A stretch of 42,790 nucleotides of DNA from Marinobacter sp. Its GTDB lineage: Bacteria > Pseudomonadota > Gammaproteobacteria > Pseudomonadales > Oleiphilaceae. The notes under the pieces are model-generated. The model was not told the DNA's origin and did not search any database. It saw only the letters and a program-made list of their open reading frames with translations. Both the position numbers and the translations under genes were made by a program. Below, in pieces: positions 36,033 to 42,790 of the stretch (positions are counted from its first letter, which is position 1; each line of letters starts with the position of its first letter). The stretch lies in contig NZ_JACUUB010000018.1 of the NCBI RefSeq assembly GCF_014859525.1, forward strand, positions 1-42,790. The letters run 5' to 3'.

Positions 36033-37709
36033 ATGACCACGGATAAACGACGTCGGTATTCGGCACCGGTGGTGGATGGGATCAACAAGTCGGCCGGTCG
36101 GGCGATGTTGCGGGCGGTGGGGTTTACCGATGAGGATTTCCGGAAGCCTCAGATTGGCATTGCTTCCACCTGGAGCAATCTGACGCCGTGCAATATGCAC
36201 ATTGACGGCCTGGCCCGAGAAGCCGCCAAAGGCGCCGATGCGGCCGGGGGCAAGGCTCTGATCTTTAACACCATTACCATTTCCGATGGCATTGCCAACG
36301 GCACCGAGGGCATGAAGTATTCGCTGGTGTCACGGGAGGTGATTGCGGATTCCATTGAGACCGTGGCCGGTTGTGAAGGGTTTGACGGGCTGGTGGCGAT
36401 TGGCGGCTGTGACAAGAACATGCCGGGTTGTCTGATGGGGCTGGCGCGGTTGAACCGGCCGTCGGTGTTTGTTTACGGCGGTACCATTCTGCCGGGTGAG
36501 AACCACACGGATATCATCTCGGTGTTTGAGGCCGTTGGTGCCCATGCCCAGGGCAAGATGGATCTGATTGAGGTGAAGCAGATCGAGGAGACGGCAATTC
36601 CGGGGCCGGGTTCCTGTGGCGGCATGTACACCGCCAATACCATGGCATCCGCCATCGAGGCGATGGGCATGAGTTTGCCGGGTAGTTCGGCACAGAATGC
36701 GGTGTCGGACACCAAACTGGCCGATTGCGCGGCCGCCGGTGCGGCGGTGTTGAAGCTACTGGAAGCGGACATAAAGCCTTCCGACATCATGACCCGCGAG
36801 GCATTCGAGAACGCGATTACCGTAGTGATCACCCTGGGCGGCTCCACCAATGCGGTGCTGCACTTGCTGGGCATGGCCAGTACCGCCGGTATCGAGCTGT
36901 CGCTGGAGGATTTCGTGCGCATTGGCAAGACGGTTCCGGTGCTGGCCGACTTGCGCCCATCCGGCCACTACATGATGTCTGAGCTGGTCGCCATCGGCGG
37001 TATTCAGCCCCTGATGCGAATGCTGCTGGACCGGGGCCTGTTGCACGGCGACTGCATGACGGTAACCGGCAAGACCCTGGCCGAAAACCTGGCAACCGTG
37101 GCGCCCTATCCGGACGATCAGCAGATCATCCGAGCCTTTGAAAACCCGATCAAAGCAGACAGCCATTTACGCATTCTGTTTGGCAACCTGGCGCCGGAAG
37201 GCTCGGTGGCCAAGATTACCGGCAAGGAAGGCACCCACTTCTCCGGCCGGGCGCGGGTGTTCCATTCCGAGGAAGAAGCCCAGGAGCGCATTCTCGACGG
37301 CACCGTGGTGGCCGGCGATGTGCTGGTGATTCGCTACGAAGGCCCCAAAGGCGGCCCGGGCATGCGCGAAATGCTCAGCCCCACCTCCGCGATCATGGGC
37401 AAGGGTCTGGGCAGCGATGTGGCGCTGATCACCGATGGCCGTTTCTCCGGTGGCAGTCATGGTTTTGTGGTCGGTCACATCACCCCGGAAGCCGCCGTTG
37501 GAGGCCCGATCGCACTGGTGGAGGATGGCGACACCATCACCATCGATGCCGTCAACAACTCGATCCTGCTGGAGATTTCTGACGAAGAAATGGCCCAACG
37601 GCAAGAAGCCTGGACCCCACCCGAGCCCAGATTTACCCGAGGTGTGTTGGCCAAATACGCTCGCACTGTGAGTTCTGCATCTACTGGGGCTGTTACTGAC
37701 TTGCCTTAG
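36033..37709 (+). CDS. ilvD: Dihydroxy-acid dehydratase
   Basis: A 558-residue IlvD/Edd-family enzyme. The iron-sulfur ligand motif is [13 protein letters not shown] (about 117-129), further ligand and family signatures are [16 protein letters not shown], and the C-terminal signature is [24 protein letters not shown]. It dehydrates dihydroxyisovalerate and dihydroxymethylvalerate to the 2-keto acid precursors of Val/Leu and Ile. The ATG at 36033 has GAGAGG eight bases ahead; an in-frame TTG six bases earlier is less likely. It lies 82 bp after ilvM, so the operon reads ilvG-ilvM-ilvD; ilvC, ilvE and ilvA are not in the window. Confidence 0.97.
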   Translation: MTTDKRRRYSAPVVDGINKSAGRAMLRAVGFTDEDFRKPQIGIASTWSNLTPCNMHIDGLAREAAKGADAAGGKALIFNTITISDGIANGTEGMKYSLVSREVIADSIETVAGCEGFDGLVAIGGCDKNMPGCLMGLARLNRPSVFVYGGTILPGENHTDIISVFEAVGAHAQGKMDLIEVKQIEETAIPGPGSCGGMYTANTMASAIEAMGMSLPGSSAQNAVSDTKLADCAAAGAAVLKLLEADIKPSDIMTREAFENAITVVITLGGSTNAVLHLLGMASTAGIELSLEDFVRIGKTVPVLADLRPSGHYMMSELVAIGGIQPLMRMLLDRGLLHGDCMTVTGKTLAENLATVAPYPDDQQIIRAFENPIKADSHLRILFGNLAPEGSVAKITGKEGTHFSGRARVFHSEEEAQERILDGTVVAGDVLVIRYEGPKGGPGMREMLSPTSAIMGKGLGSDVALITDGRFSGGSHGFVVGHITPEAAVGGPIALVEDGDTITIDAVNNSILLEISDEEMAQRQEAWTPPEPRFTRGVLAKYARTVSSASTGAVTDLP

Positions 37710-37784
37710 TTCGGCTTGGAGGATACGCGCAAGCCCGCCCGCGCCCCAAAAGGCTACGAGCGGGCAAACTCCATACTCAAATAA

Positions 37785-38228
37785 TCACCAAGCCTTATAG
37801 GGCAAAAACTTCCCATTCAAAGTAACCACCACCCGGTCACCCTTAGGGTTCTCCTCTTTCTCGATGTCCATGGTGAAGTCGATTGCACTCATGATGCCGT
37901 CACCGAACTTCTCGTGGATCAGCGCTTTCATGGTGTCGCCGTACACCCCTACCATCTCGTACAGACGATAGATCAGCGGATCTTGCGGAATGCCGCCTTC
38001 CCAAGACTTCTTCGGGCAAACCTGCAGCGTTTCCGCGATCGGTTTGTCCAGGCCCAGGGTCTCGCACAGGGCGAAGGCCTTGTCTTCGGTCAGGCTGTTC
38101 ATGCCCAGGCACGCCGAGGTAGTGAACACCGGCGACAAGCCAACGGCCTCGGCAATCGCTTCCCAGGTCATACCCTTGGACACTTTGGCTTCCAGGATTT
38201 TTGCGGTCATCAGTTCTTTGTTCATCAT
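37785..38228 (-). CDS. cynS: Cyanate hydratase (cyanase)
   Basis: A 147-residue cyanase. The N-terminal helical HTH-like part (about 1-75) is followed by the catalytic domain with YRLYEMVGVYGDTMKALIHEKFGDGIMSAIDF, which supplies the Arg and Glu of RLYE and the Ser of IMSAI, matching E. coli Arg96, Glu99 and Ser122. It forms a decamer that turns cyanate and bicarbonate into carbamate and CO2, and so ammonia. I chose the ATG at 38228 since GAGG lies eight bases ahead; the frame stays open upstream to 38264, overlapping cynD. It is the last gene of the cynABDS operon, 28 bp after cynD, and convergent with ilvD. Confidence 0.95.
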   Translation of the reverse strand: MMNKELMTAKILEAKVSKGMTWEAIAEAVGLSPVFTTSACLGMNSLTEDKAFALCETLGLDKPIAETLQVCPKKSWEGGIPQDPLIYRLYEMVGVYGDTMKALIHEKFGDGIMSAIDFTMDIEKEENPKGDRVVVTLNGKFLPYKAW

Positions 38229-38256
38229 GGTCATTTCCTCTTGTGGACAATCAAGG

Positions 38257-39165
38257 TCAGGCATTCACCGCTCGCGCGGCTGTTTCAGTTTCGGTATCAG
38301 GTTTGGCAGGCGCCGGTTTGGGCGCTGCATCACCTGCGCTGGGGTCAATCACTTTCGGGGTGCCATCCTGTTCCGGCTGAGCGGAACCGCTGCGGTTAAC
38401 CAAAAAGTCGACCAGGTAATCACGAATCTTGTGATGAGCAGGGTTCTGGAAAATGGTGGCCCGGGAGCGTGGGTGCGGCAGGTTTACCTGCACACTCTCG
38501 GCAATGCGGGCGTTGGGGCCATTCGACATCAGGAAGATGCGATCAGACAGCAGAATGGCCTCATCCACATCGTGGGTGATCATGAACACGGTCTGGCGGG
38601 TTTCTTCCCAGATTTTCACCAGCTCGTCCTGAATCACCCCTCGAGTGAGCGCATCCAGCGCTCCGAACGGCTCGTCCAATAACAGCAGTTCCGGCTGGGT
38701 GGCAAAGGCGCGGGCAATACTGACCCGCTGGCGCATGCCGCCCGAGAGCTGGGACGGCTTGCGGTTTAACGCGTGGTCCAGGCCGACCATCTTCAGGTAG
38801 CGCTCGCTGTGCTCGCGCACCTTGTCTTTAGACCATTTCGGCCAGCGCGCCTTCACGGCAAAGATGATGTTGTTCAGCGCGGTCTTCCAGGGCAGCAAGC
38901 TGTAGTTCTGGAACACCACGCCCCGCTCAAGGCCCGGGCCTTTTACTTCTTTACCGTTCATCACCACGTTGCCAGAGCTGGCTTCGTCCAGGCCAGCCAG
39001 CACGTTCAGAATGGTGGACTTGCCGCAGCCAGAGTGGCCGATGATGCAAACAAACTCACCTTTCTGCAGGGCAAAGCGGATGTCTTCAAACACGGTCAGA
39101 TCACCGCCCTGGCCATCGGGGTACACCTTGGACAGACCATCTACTTCCAGGAATGGCTTACTCAT
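38257..39165 (-). CDS. cynD: Cyanate/nitrate-type ABC transporter ATPase
   Basis: A 302-residue ABC ATPase. Walker A is GHSGCGKST, the Q-loop [11 protein letters not shown], the signature [14 protein letters not shown], Walker [17 protein letters not shown] and the H-loop ITHDVDEA. Strings such as PWKTALNNI and the long C-terminal part place it with NrtD/CmpD/CynD. A Pro/Ala/Glu-rich tail of about 45 residues is probably disordered. The ATG at 39165 has GGAG seven bases ahead. It powers import through the permease at 39223-40050. The symbol rests on gene order (A-B-D-S, as in cyanobacterial cyn operons) and the cyanase neighbour; nitrate or taurine uptake would be the alternatives for the family. 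Confidence 0.88.
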   Translation of the reverse strand: MSKPFLEVDGLSKVYPDGQGGDLTVFEDIRFALQKGEFVCIIGHSGCGKSTILNVLAGLDEASSGNVVMNGKEVKGPGLERGVVFQNYSLLPWKTALNNIIFAVKARWPKWSKDKVREHSERYLKMVGLDHALNRKPSQLSGGMRQRVSIARAFATQPELLLLDEPFGALDALTRGVIQDELVKIWEETRQTVFMITHDVDEAILLSDRIFLMSNGPNARIAESVQVNLPHPRSRATIFQNPAHHKIRDYLVDFLVNRSGSAQPEQDGTPKVIDPSAGDAAPKPAPAKPDTETETAARAVNA

Positions 39166-39222
39166 AACAGTTCTCCAGTCGGAGGGTTCTGGCGGGCGCC
39201 CTGTTCCGGGCGCCCGGCCCAC

Positions 39223-40050
39223 TCATTCTTTGTATTCAACCAGCTTCTGGGCTTTGCCCAGGGCCAGGTCGAGCAGCATGCCCACCACCCCGATCATCAG
39301 GATGGAGAAGATCACACTCGACAGGTCCAGGTTGTTCCACTCGTTCCACACGTAGTAGCCGATACCAGTGCCGCCCACGAGCATTTCTGCGGCCACAATC
39401 ACCAGCCAGGCAATGCCGATGGAGATGCGCATACCGGTCAGGATGGTCGGCGCAGCCGCCGGCAGAATCACCGTAATCGCAGTCTTGAACGGATTGAGCT
39501 CATGAGTTCGGGCCACGTTGACCCAATCCGAGCGCACGTTGGCCACGCCAAAGGCGGTGTTCAACAACATGGGCCAGATGGAACAGATAAAGATCACGAA
39601 GATGGCCGAGGCGTCAGAGTCCTGAATAATGAACAGGGCCAGCGGCATCCAGGCCAGGGGCGAGATCGGTCGCAGTACCTGAATGTACGGATTGAGCGCC
39701 TTGTACATCAGCGGTGACATACCGATCAGAAAACCTAACGGCAGTGCAATCGCCATGGCCGCCAGGTAACCGGTCAGCACCCGATACACCGAGTAGGCTA
39801 ACTGGATGCCGATGCCTTTATCGTTGGCGCCGGCGTCGTAGAACGGGTTGGACAGCTCCGCCCAGGCCACCTTGATCACAGCAGAGGGTGGCGGCACACG
39901 GGATTCCTGCCCCGAGATGCCCATCAGTAATTCGTATTCCGAGGTGGCTTGTGTCGCCGCCGGCGGCTGAGTGGACATTTCCCATAATCCTAACGCCAGG
40001 ATCAGGAAGGAAATAGACAACAGTGCTGCTCTGACATTAAGAGACGCCAT
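39223..40050 (-). CDS. cynB: Cyanate/nitrate-type ABC transporter permease
   Basis: A 275-residue inner-membrane permease of the NrtB/SsuC/TauC group. An N-terminal span (about 10-26) is followed by a periplasmic stretch and five or so spans. The coupling-helix region near VARTHELNPFKTAITVILPAAAPTILTGMRISIGIAWLVIVAAEM is diagnostic for the group (EAA loop). GGGAGG eight bases ahead supports the ATG at 40050, two bases after the cynA stop, so the two are coupled. An in-frame GTG at 40056 is less likely. It forms the channel for the ATPase CynD. Confidence 0.88.
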   Translation of the reverse strand: MASLNVRAALLSISFLILALGLWEMSTQPPAATQATSEYELLMGISGQESRVPPPSAVIKVAWAELSNPFYDAGANDKGIGIQLAYSVYRVLTGYLAAMAIALPLGFLIGMSPLMYKALNPYIQVLRPISPLAWMPLALFIIQDSDASAIFVIFICSIWPMLLNTAFGVANVRSDWVNVARTHELNPFKTAITVILPAAAPTILTGMRISIGIAWLVIVAAEMLVGGTGIGYYVWNEWNNLDLSSVIFSILMIGVVGMLLDLALGKAQKLVEYKE

Positions 40051-40052
40051 GA

Positions 40053-41468
40053 TCACAACCTCCCGATCGCAAAGCTGCGGGCGTACTCTTCGGCCTTTTC
40101 AGGGTCAAAGGTCTTGCCCATGATGGTGTGATTCTTATAGGTGGTCTCTGGCGCGTCGTAACCCATCTCGCGCATCAGCTTGCCGGTTTCACCCGCCAGA
40201 TAGACCTGTTCTGCAATCCCTTTGTAGTCCACATCACCCTCGATGTAGCCCCAGCGTTTCATCTGGGTGAGAATCCACACGCCCATGGAGTGCCAGGGGA
40301 ACGGATCGAAATCAATACGATCGGGCACATCCTTCACCTCGCCCAGGCCATCCGCGTATCGACCGGTCAGCACTTGCTGGATCACCGGTACCGGCTGGTT
40401 CAGGTAGTTCCGCGGCGCTATCACCTCGGCGATTTCTCTACGATTATCCGGATCGTTGGAGTACTGGGTGGCGTCGATAATGGCTCGCAGCAAGGCACCG
40501 TAGGTGTTCGGGTTCTGGGAAGCGAACTTCTGGCTGCAGGCGAATGCGCAGCAGGGGTGACCATCCCAGATGTCTTTGGTGAGCATGTGAATAAAGCCAA
40601 CCTTTTCCCAGACTGCACGCTGGTTGAAGGGGTCTGGTGACAGGTAGCCATCCAGGTTGCCGGCGCGCAGGTTGGCGACCATCTCCGGTGGCGGAACTAC
40701 CCGGATCTGCACGTCTTTGTCTGGATCGATGCCGTTTTCGGCCAAGTAGTAGCGCAACAGGAAGTTGTGCATGGAATACTCGAACGGCACTCCAAATTTG
40801 AAGCCTTTCCACTGCTTTGGATCGCGCTTGTCCATGTGGTCGACGTGCAGCACGATGGCCTGGCCATTGATGTTCTCAACCGCCGGCATGATGAAAGGTT
40901 CCGGAGTGGAACCTGCGCCCATCGTCATGGCCAATGGCATCGGTGTCAGCATGTGCGAGGCGTCGTATTCACCCGCCAGCGACTTGTCCCGGGCAACTGC
41001 CCAGCCAGCCGTTTTGGTGACCGTCACGTCCAGGCCATAACGCTCATAGAAACCCATCGGCGCCGCCATGATGATGGGCGTGGCGCAGGTAATGGGTACA
41101 AAGCCGACGTTCAGCTTGGTTTTCTCAAGCTTGCCAAGAGATTCCTTTACCGCTGCCTTGGCTTTTTCCATCGGGAAGACCGAACCCAGCAACGCAGCCG
41201 CTGTGCCCGCTCCCATCATCTTCATAAAGCTGCGGCGGCTGTGATCGTTATGACCAAACACCGAACGCACCACGGCACTTTCAATCGCGCGATCCATCAT
41301 CGCTTCAGAATCCAACGCTGCTGCGGAGGCCGATGCTGCAGGCTGCCGAAGGTTCAGCGATACCGACGGCATGTCCTGCCCGGGCTGGCACTCCGGGCAG
41401 CCACAGGTTTTCGCATGGATCAGTGACTGATCACCATCAAACGGGTTGCCAAGGCTTTTTGTCGTCAT
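40053..41468 (-). CDS. cynA: Cyanate/nitrate-type ABC transporter substrate-binding protein with Tat signal
   Basis: A 471-residue NrtA/CmpA-family binding protein. A Tat signal begins at SRRSFMK (Arg78-Arg79) followed by a hydrophobic stretch to about residue 97, so export is in folded form. Before it is an unusually long cytoplasmic region of about 76 residues with a Cys cluster, C22-G-C24-P-E-C27. The mature domain holds KLNVGFVPITCATPIIMA, the periplasmic binding fold and a C-terminal extension. GGGAG precedes the ATG. First gene of the operon; a sigma54 promoter and an NtrC box lie upstream. Cyanate specificity is inferred from cynS; nitrate is possible. Confidence 0.88.
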   Translation of the reverse strand: MTTKSLGNPFDGDQSLIHAKTCGCPECQPGQDMPSVSLNLRQPAASASAAALDSEAMMDRAIESAVVRSVFGHNDHSRRSFMKMMGAGTAAALLGSVFPMEKAKAAVKESLGKLEKTKLNVGFVPITCATPIIMAAPMGFYERYGLDVTVTKTAGWAVARDKSLAGEYDASHMLTPMPLAMTMGAGSTPEPFIMPAVENINGQAIVLHVDHMDKRDPKQWKGFKFGVPFEYSMHNFLLRYYLAENGIDPDKDVQIRVVPPPEMVANLRAGNLDGYLSPDPFNQRAVWEKVGFIHMLTKDIWDGHPCCAFACSQKFASQNPNTYGALLRAIIDATQYSNDPDNRREIAEVIAPRNYLNQPVPVIQQVLTGRYADGLGEVKDVPDRIDFDPFPWHSMGVWILTQMKRWGYIEGDVDYKGIAEQVYLAGETGKLMREMGYDAPETTYKNHTIMGKTFDPEKAEEYARSFAIGRL

Positions 41469-41498
41469 GGGGCACTCTCCCTACTCTCAGATGTTTTT

Positions 41499-41515
41499 TG
41501 CACTATTTTGGTGCG
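41499..41515. promoter_or_regulatory. NtrC binding site
   Basis: TGCACTATTTTGGTGCG matches the dyad NtrC consensus TGCAC-N7-GTGCA with one end base changed, and its core GCACTATTTTGGTGC differs from a known E. coli glnA enhancer site at one central base. Its centre is about 65 bases downstream of the predicted sigma54 start of cynA and about 240 bases upstream of the predicted start of the divergent regulator. Phosphorylated NtrC bound here could act on either promoter by looping. Confidence 0.75.
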
Positions 41516-41582
41516 GAAAAGTTTTTGCTGAGGCCTGTTAAGGTTCGAAACCTCGGACTTTCGCACTTTCTGAGTAAGCTTT

Positions 41583-41598
41583 AGCGGGGATCGTGCCA
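41583..41598 (-). promoter_or_regulatory. Sigma54 (-24/-12) promoter of the cyn operon
   Basis: Read on the minus strand, TGGCACGATCCCCGCT has a perfect -24 half (TGGCACG) and the essential GC of the -12 element at the exact spacing (consensus TGGCACG-N4-TTGCW; the TT is CC here). Transcription would start near 41572, giving a leader of about 104 bases before cynA. Confidence 0.75.
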
Positions 41599-41620
41599 AC
41601 TTTTTCTATATTTTTATCTT

Positions 41621-41636
41621 ATTGTTTTAAAACAAT
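41621..41636. repeat. Perfect 16-bp AT-rich palindrome
   Basis: ATTGTTTTAAAACAAT is fully self-complementary and lies in very AT-rich DNA about 25-40 bases upstream of the -24 element of the cyn promoter. It could be an operator or part of a DNA-bending region between enhancer sites and promoter. No binding protein can be named. Confidence 0.5.
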
Positions 41637-41663
41637 TTTTATAAGAACACAAAACTGTCAATC

Positions 41664-41720
41664 ACTACGGAATTTCGTATTCAACGATTTTTCGTAGTAA
41701 TTTTTTCGAGTTTTCGTAGT
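41664..41720. promoter_or_regulatory. Repeated TTCGTAGT sites, candidate enhancer for the divergent regulator
   Basis: TTCGTAGT occurs at 41691-41698 and 41713-41720, 22 bases apart (two helical turns). An inverted relative, ACTACGGA, lies at 41664-41671 and forms the near-palindrome TACGGAATTTCGTA (41666-41679). The cluster is about 90-150 bases upstream of the predicted cyn start point, the usual distance for sites of a sigma54 activator. Binding by the protein encoded at 41770 is inference. Confidence 0.55.
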
Positions 41721-41736
41721 TGGCACAGGCTTTGTT
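41721..41736 (+). promoter_or_regulatory. Sigma54-like element ahead of the regulator gene
   Basis: TGGCACAGGCTTTGTT carries a full -24 TGGCAC and TTGT where TTGC is expected, at correct spacing. Loss of the C of the -12 GC weakens the call. If used, transcription would start near 41748, 22 bases before the regulator ATG. It abuts the second TTCGTAGT repeat. Confidence 0.4.
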
Positions 41737-41769
41737 TGGGGTAGGCCATGACCCAACCGGATACCCAAC

Positions 41770-42790
41770 ATGACGCACCCTTATTCCCCTGATGATTACC
41801 GCTGGATTGACCACCTGCCCGAGGCTGCCCTGCTGGTCGATGCTGGCCAAGACCTGATTCTTGCCGCCAACAGCGCCATGGGACGAATGGCCGGCACAGA
41901 CCGGCATTCCATTACCAATAACCCTTGTACCTGGCTGTTTCCCGACCAGCGCCCGCAGCTCATTAACTTCACCGAAGAGACCCTGTTCCGCAGCCACGGC
42001 TGGAGCCGGGATTTCAGCCTGAAGCACCGGGATGGCCACACCGTCGAGCTGGAGATTTCGTCATCTTGTGTTGGTGAGGCCGAAGCCCAAACTCTATTGC
42101 TGTTACTGCGCGACCGCAGGCAACTGAGAACACTCCGGGAACGCCATGAGGCCAATCATTACCATCGGGGTGGGTTGCTGGAGTGGCAGCGGGTAGAGGA
42201 ACTGTTCAAAGATATGGAGCGGGAGAATCAGCTGATTCTGCACGCCGTTGGTGAAGGCATTTATGGCGTAGACGCAGAAGGCCGCACTACGTTCGCCAAC
42301 CCCGCAGCGGAACGAATGCTGGGCTGGCGCATGGATGAGCTGATGGGCCGGGTGATCCATCGGGTGGTGCACCATTCCCACGAAGACGGCAGCCTGTTCC
42401 CCCTGAAAGACTGCCCCATTTACGGCGCCTTTCGGGACGCCAGTATCAAACGGGTGGGCGACGACTGGTTCTGGCGCAAAGACGGCACCGGCTTCCCGGT
42501 GGAATACACCAGCACACCGATTCTGGATAACGGCCACCCGGTGGGTGCGGTGGTGGTGTTCCGGGACATTTCCCCGCGCCTGCAGGCACAGCAGGAATTG
42601 CAGCAGGCGCTGGAGGAAGTGGAAAACCTCAAGCGCCGGCTGGAAATGGAAAACGCCTACCTGCAGGAAGAACTCAGCGCCGAGTTCCATTTTCACGAGA
42701 TTCTGGGCCAAAGCGATGCCATCAAAGTCATCGTGCGGCGCATTGGCATGGTCGCCCCGACCGATGCCAACGTTCTGATCACCGGCGAAT
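41770..42790 (+). CDS. PAS-PAS sigma54-dependent enhancer-binding regulator, cut at the window end
   Basis: The frame is open from the ATG at 41770 to the window end: 340 residues with no stop. Residues about 10-115 form a first PAS-like domain. Residues about 152-270 form a second PAS/PAC domain (GEGIYGVDAEGRTTFANPAAERMLGW, VGAVVVFRDIS). A coiled coil at about 272-302 (QELQQALEEVENLKRRLEMENAYLQEEL) is typical of the signalling linker. The sigma54-activation AAA+ domain begins with FHEILGQSDAIKVIVRRIG and stops at NVLITGE, just before the Walker A glycines. It is divergent from cynABDS and is the best candidate for its activator. No strong ribosome site is visible. Confidence 0.9.
   Translation, partial: MTHPYSPDDYRWIDHLPEAALLVDAGQDLILAANSAMGRMAGTDRHSITNNPCTWLFPDQRPQLINFTEETLFRSHGWSRDFSLKHRDGHTVELEISSSCVGEAEAQTLLLLLRDRRQLRTLRERHEANHYHRGGLLEWQRVEELFKDMERENQLILHAVGEGIYGVDAEGRTTFANPAAERMLGWRMDELMGRVIHRVVHHSHEDGSLFPLKDCPIYGAFRDASIKRVGDDWFWRKDGTGFPVEYTSTPILDNGHPVGAVVVFRDISPRLQAQQELQQALEEVENLKRRLEMENAYLQEELSAEFHFHEILGQSDAIKVIVRRIGMVAPTDANVLITGE

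Noticed and set aside
37731..37779. Terminator between convergent ilvD and cynS
   Set aside because: A GCCCGC/GCGGGC pairing exists but the loop is long and there is no T-run, so it was not called.
1..42790. CRISPR array, insertion sequence, prophage or defence island
   Set aside because: No regularly spaced repeats, transposase, integrase or recognisable defence genes were seen on either strand.

Overview
The window looks like a chromosomal segment of a marine gammaproteobacterium, most probably Marinobacter or a close relative. This is inferred from the pncC-recA / mutS-fdxA cluster, FixLJ-type two-component pairs, an acyl-CoA synthetase/MaoC lipid flavour and evenly moderate GC. I see no phage, insertion sequence, integrase or CRISPR array. 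Most of the window is ordinary core genome. The interest lies in its regulatory DNA, one decayed signalling gene and a few unusual protein architectures.

Layout, left to right. 1-134: the 5' part of a tRNA-Asp gene (minus strand) with a near-ideal sigma70 promoter. 183-2332: an AraC regulator and a divergent MaoC-type hydratase. 2343-7594 (minus): a soluble REC-PAS-histidine kinase, its FixJ-type response regulator, a Lon-like ATP-dependent protease and a flavodoxin-fold reductase. 7645-12742: a 94-bp cruciform-forming element, recA with a LexA box, pncC, then divergent mutS and fdxA, ended by a bidirectional terminator. 12827-17261 (minus): an uncharacterised 350-residue protein, an NCS2-like permease and an acyl-CoA synthetase. 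17345-20799 (plus): a second FixLJ-like pair and a YhiN/BaiN-type flavoprotein. 20805-23103 (minus): a phospholipase D-like lipoprotein and AlkB. 23189-26823 (plus): a Cache-HAMP-GAF-HD-GYP protein and a DjlA-like J-domain protein. 27068-28632: a 7TMR-DISM diguanylate cyclase broken by an internal deletion. 28709-33626 (minus): an operon of membrane fusion protein, RND pump and TruC-like pseudouridine synthase, with the genes overlapping by single bases.

The right third holds two nutrient systems with readable control regions. At 33723-37709 an ilvG-ilvM-ilvD operon for branched-chain amino acid synthesis is preceded by a complete attenuator: a 30-codon leader peptide packed with Val and Leu codons, an antiterminator candidate and a strong intrinsic terminator. 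The leader does not appear among the longer reading frames. At 37785-41468 (minus) lies a cynA-cynB-cynD-cynS operon that would import cyanate by an ABC transporter and split it with cyanase to ammonia and CO2. Its upstream region carries a sigma54 -24/-12 element, a canonical NtrC box, repeated TTCGTAGT-type sites and a perfect 16-bp palindrome. The divergent gene, cut by the window end at 42790, encodes a PAS-PAS enhancer-binding protein whose AAA+ domain is just beginning.

I did not find a wholly new system. The best candidates for new biology are the cyn intergenic control region, the Val/Leu-only ilv attenuator, the cruciform element after recA and the HD-GYP protein with a long insertion in its catalytic domain.
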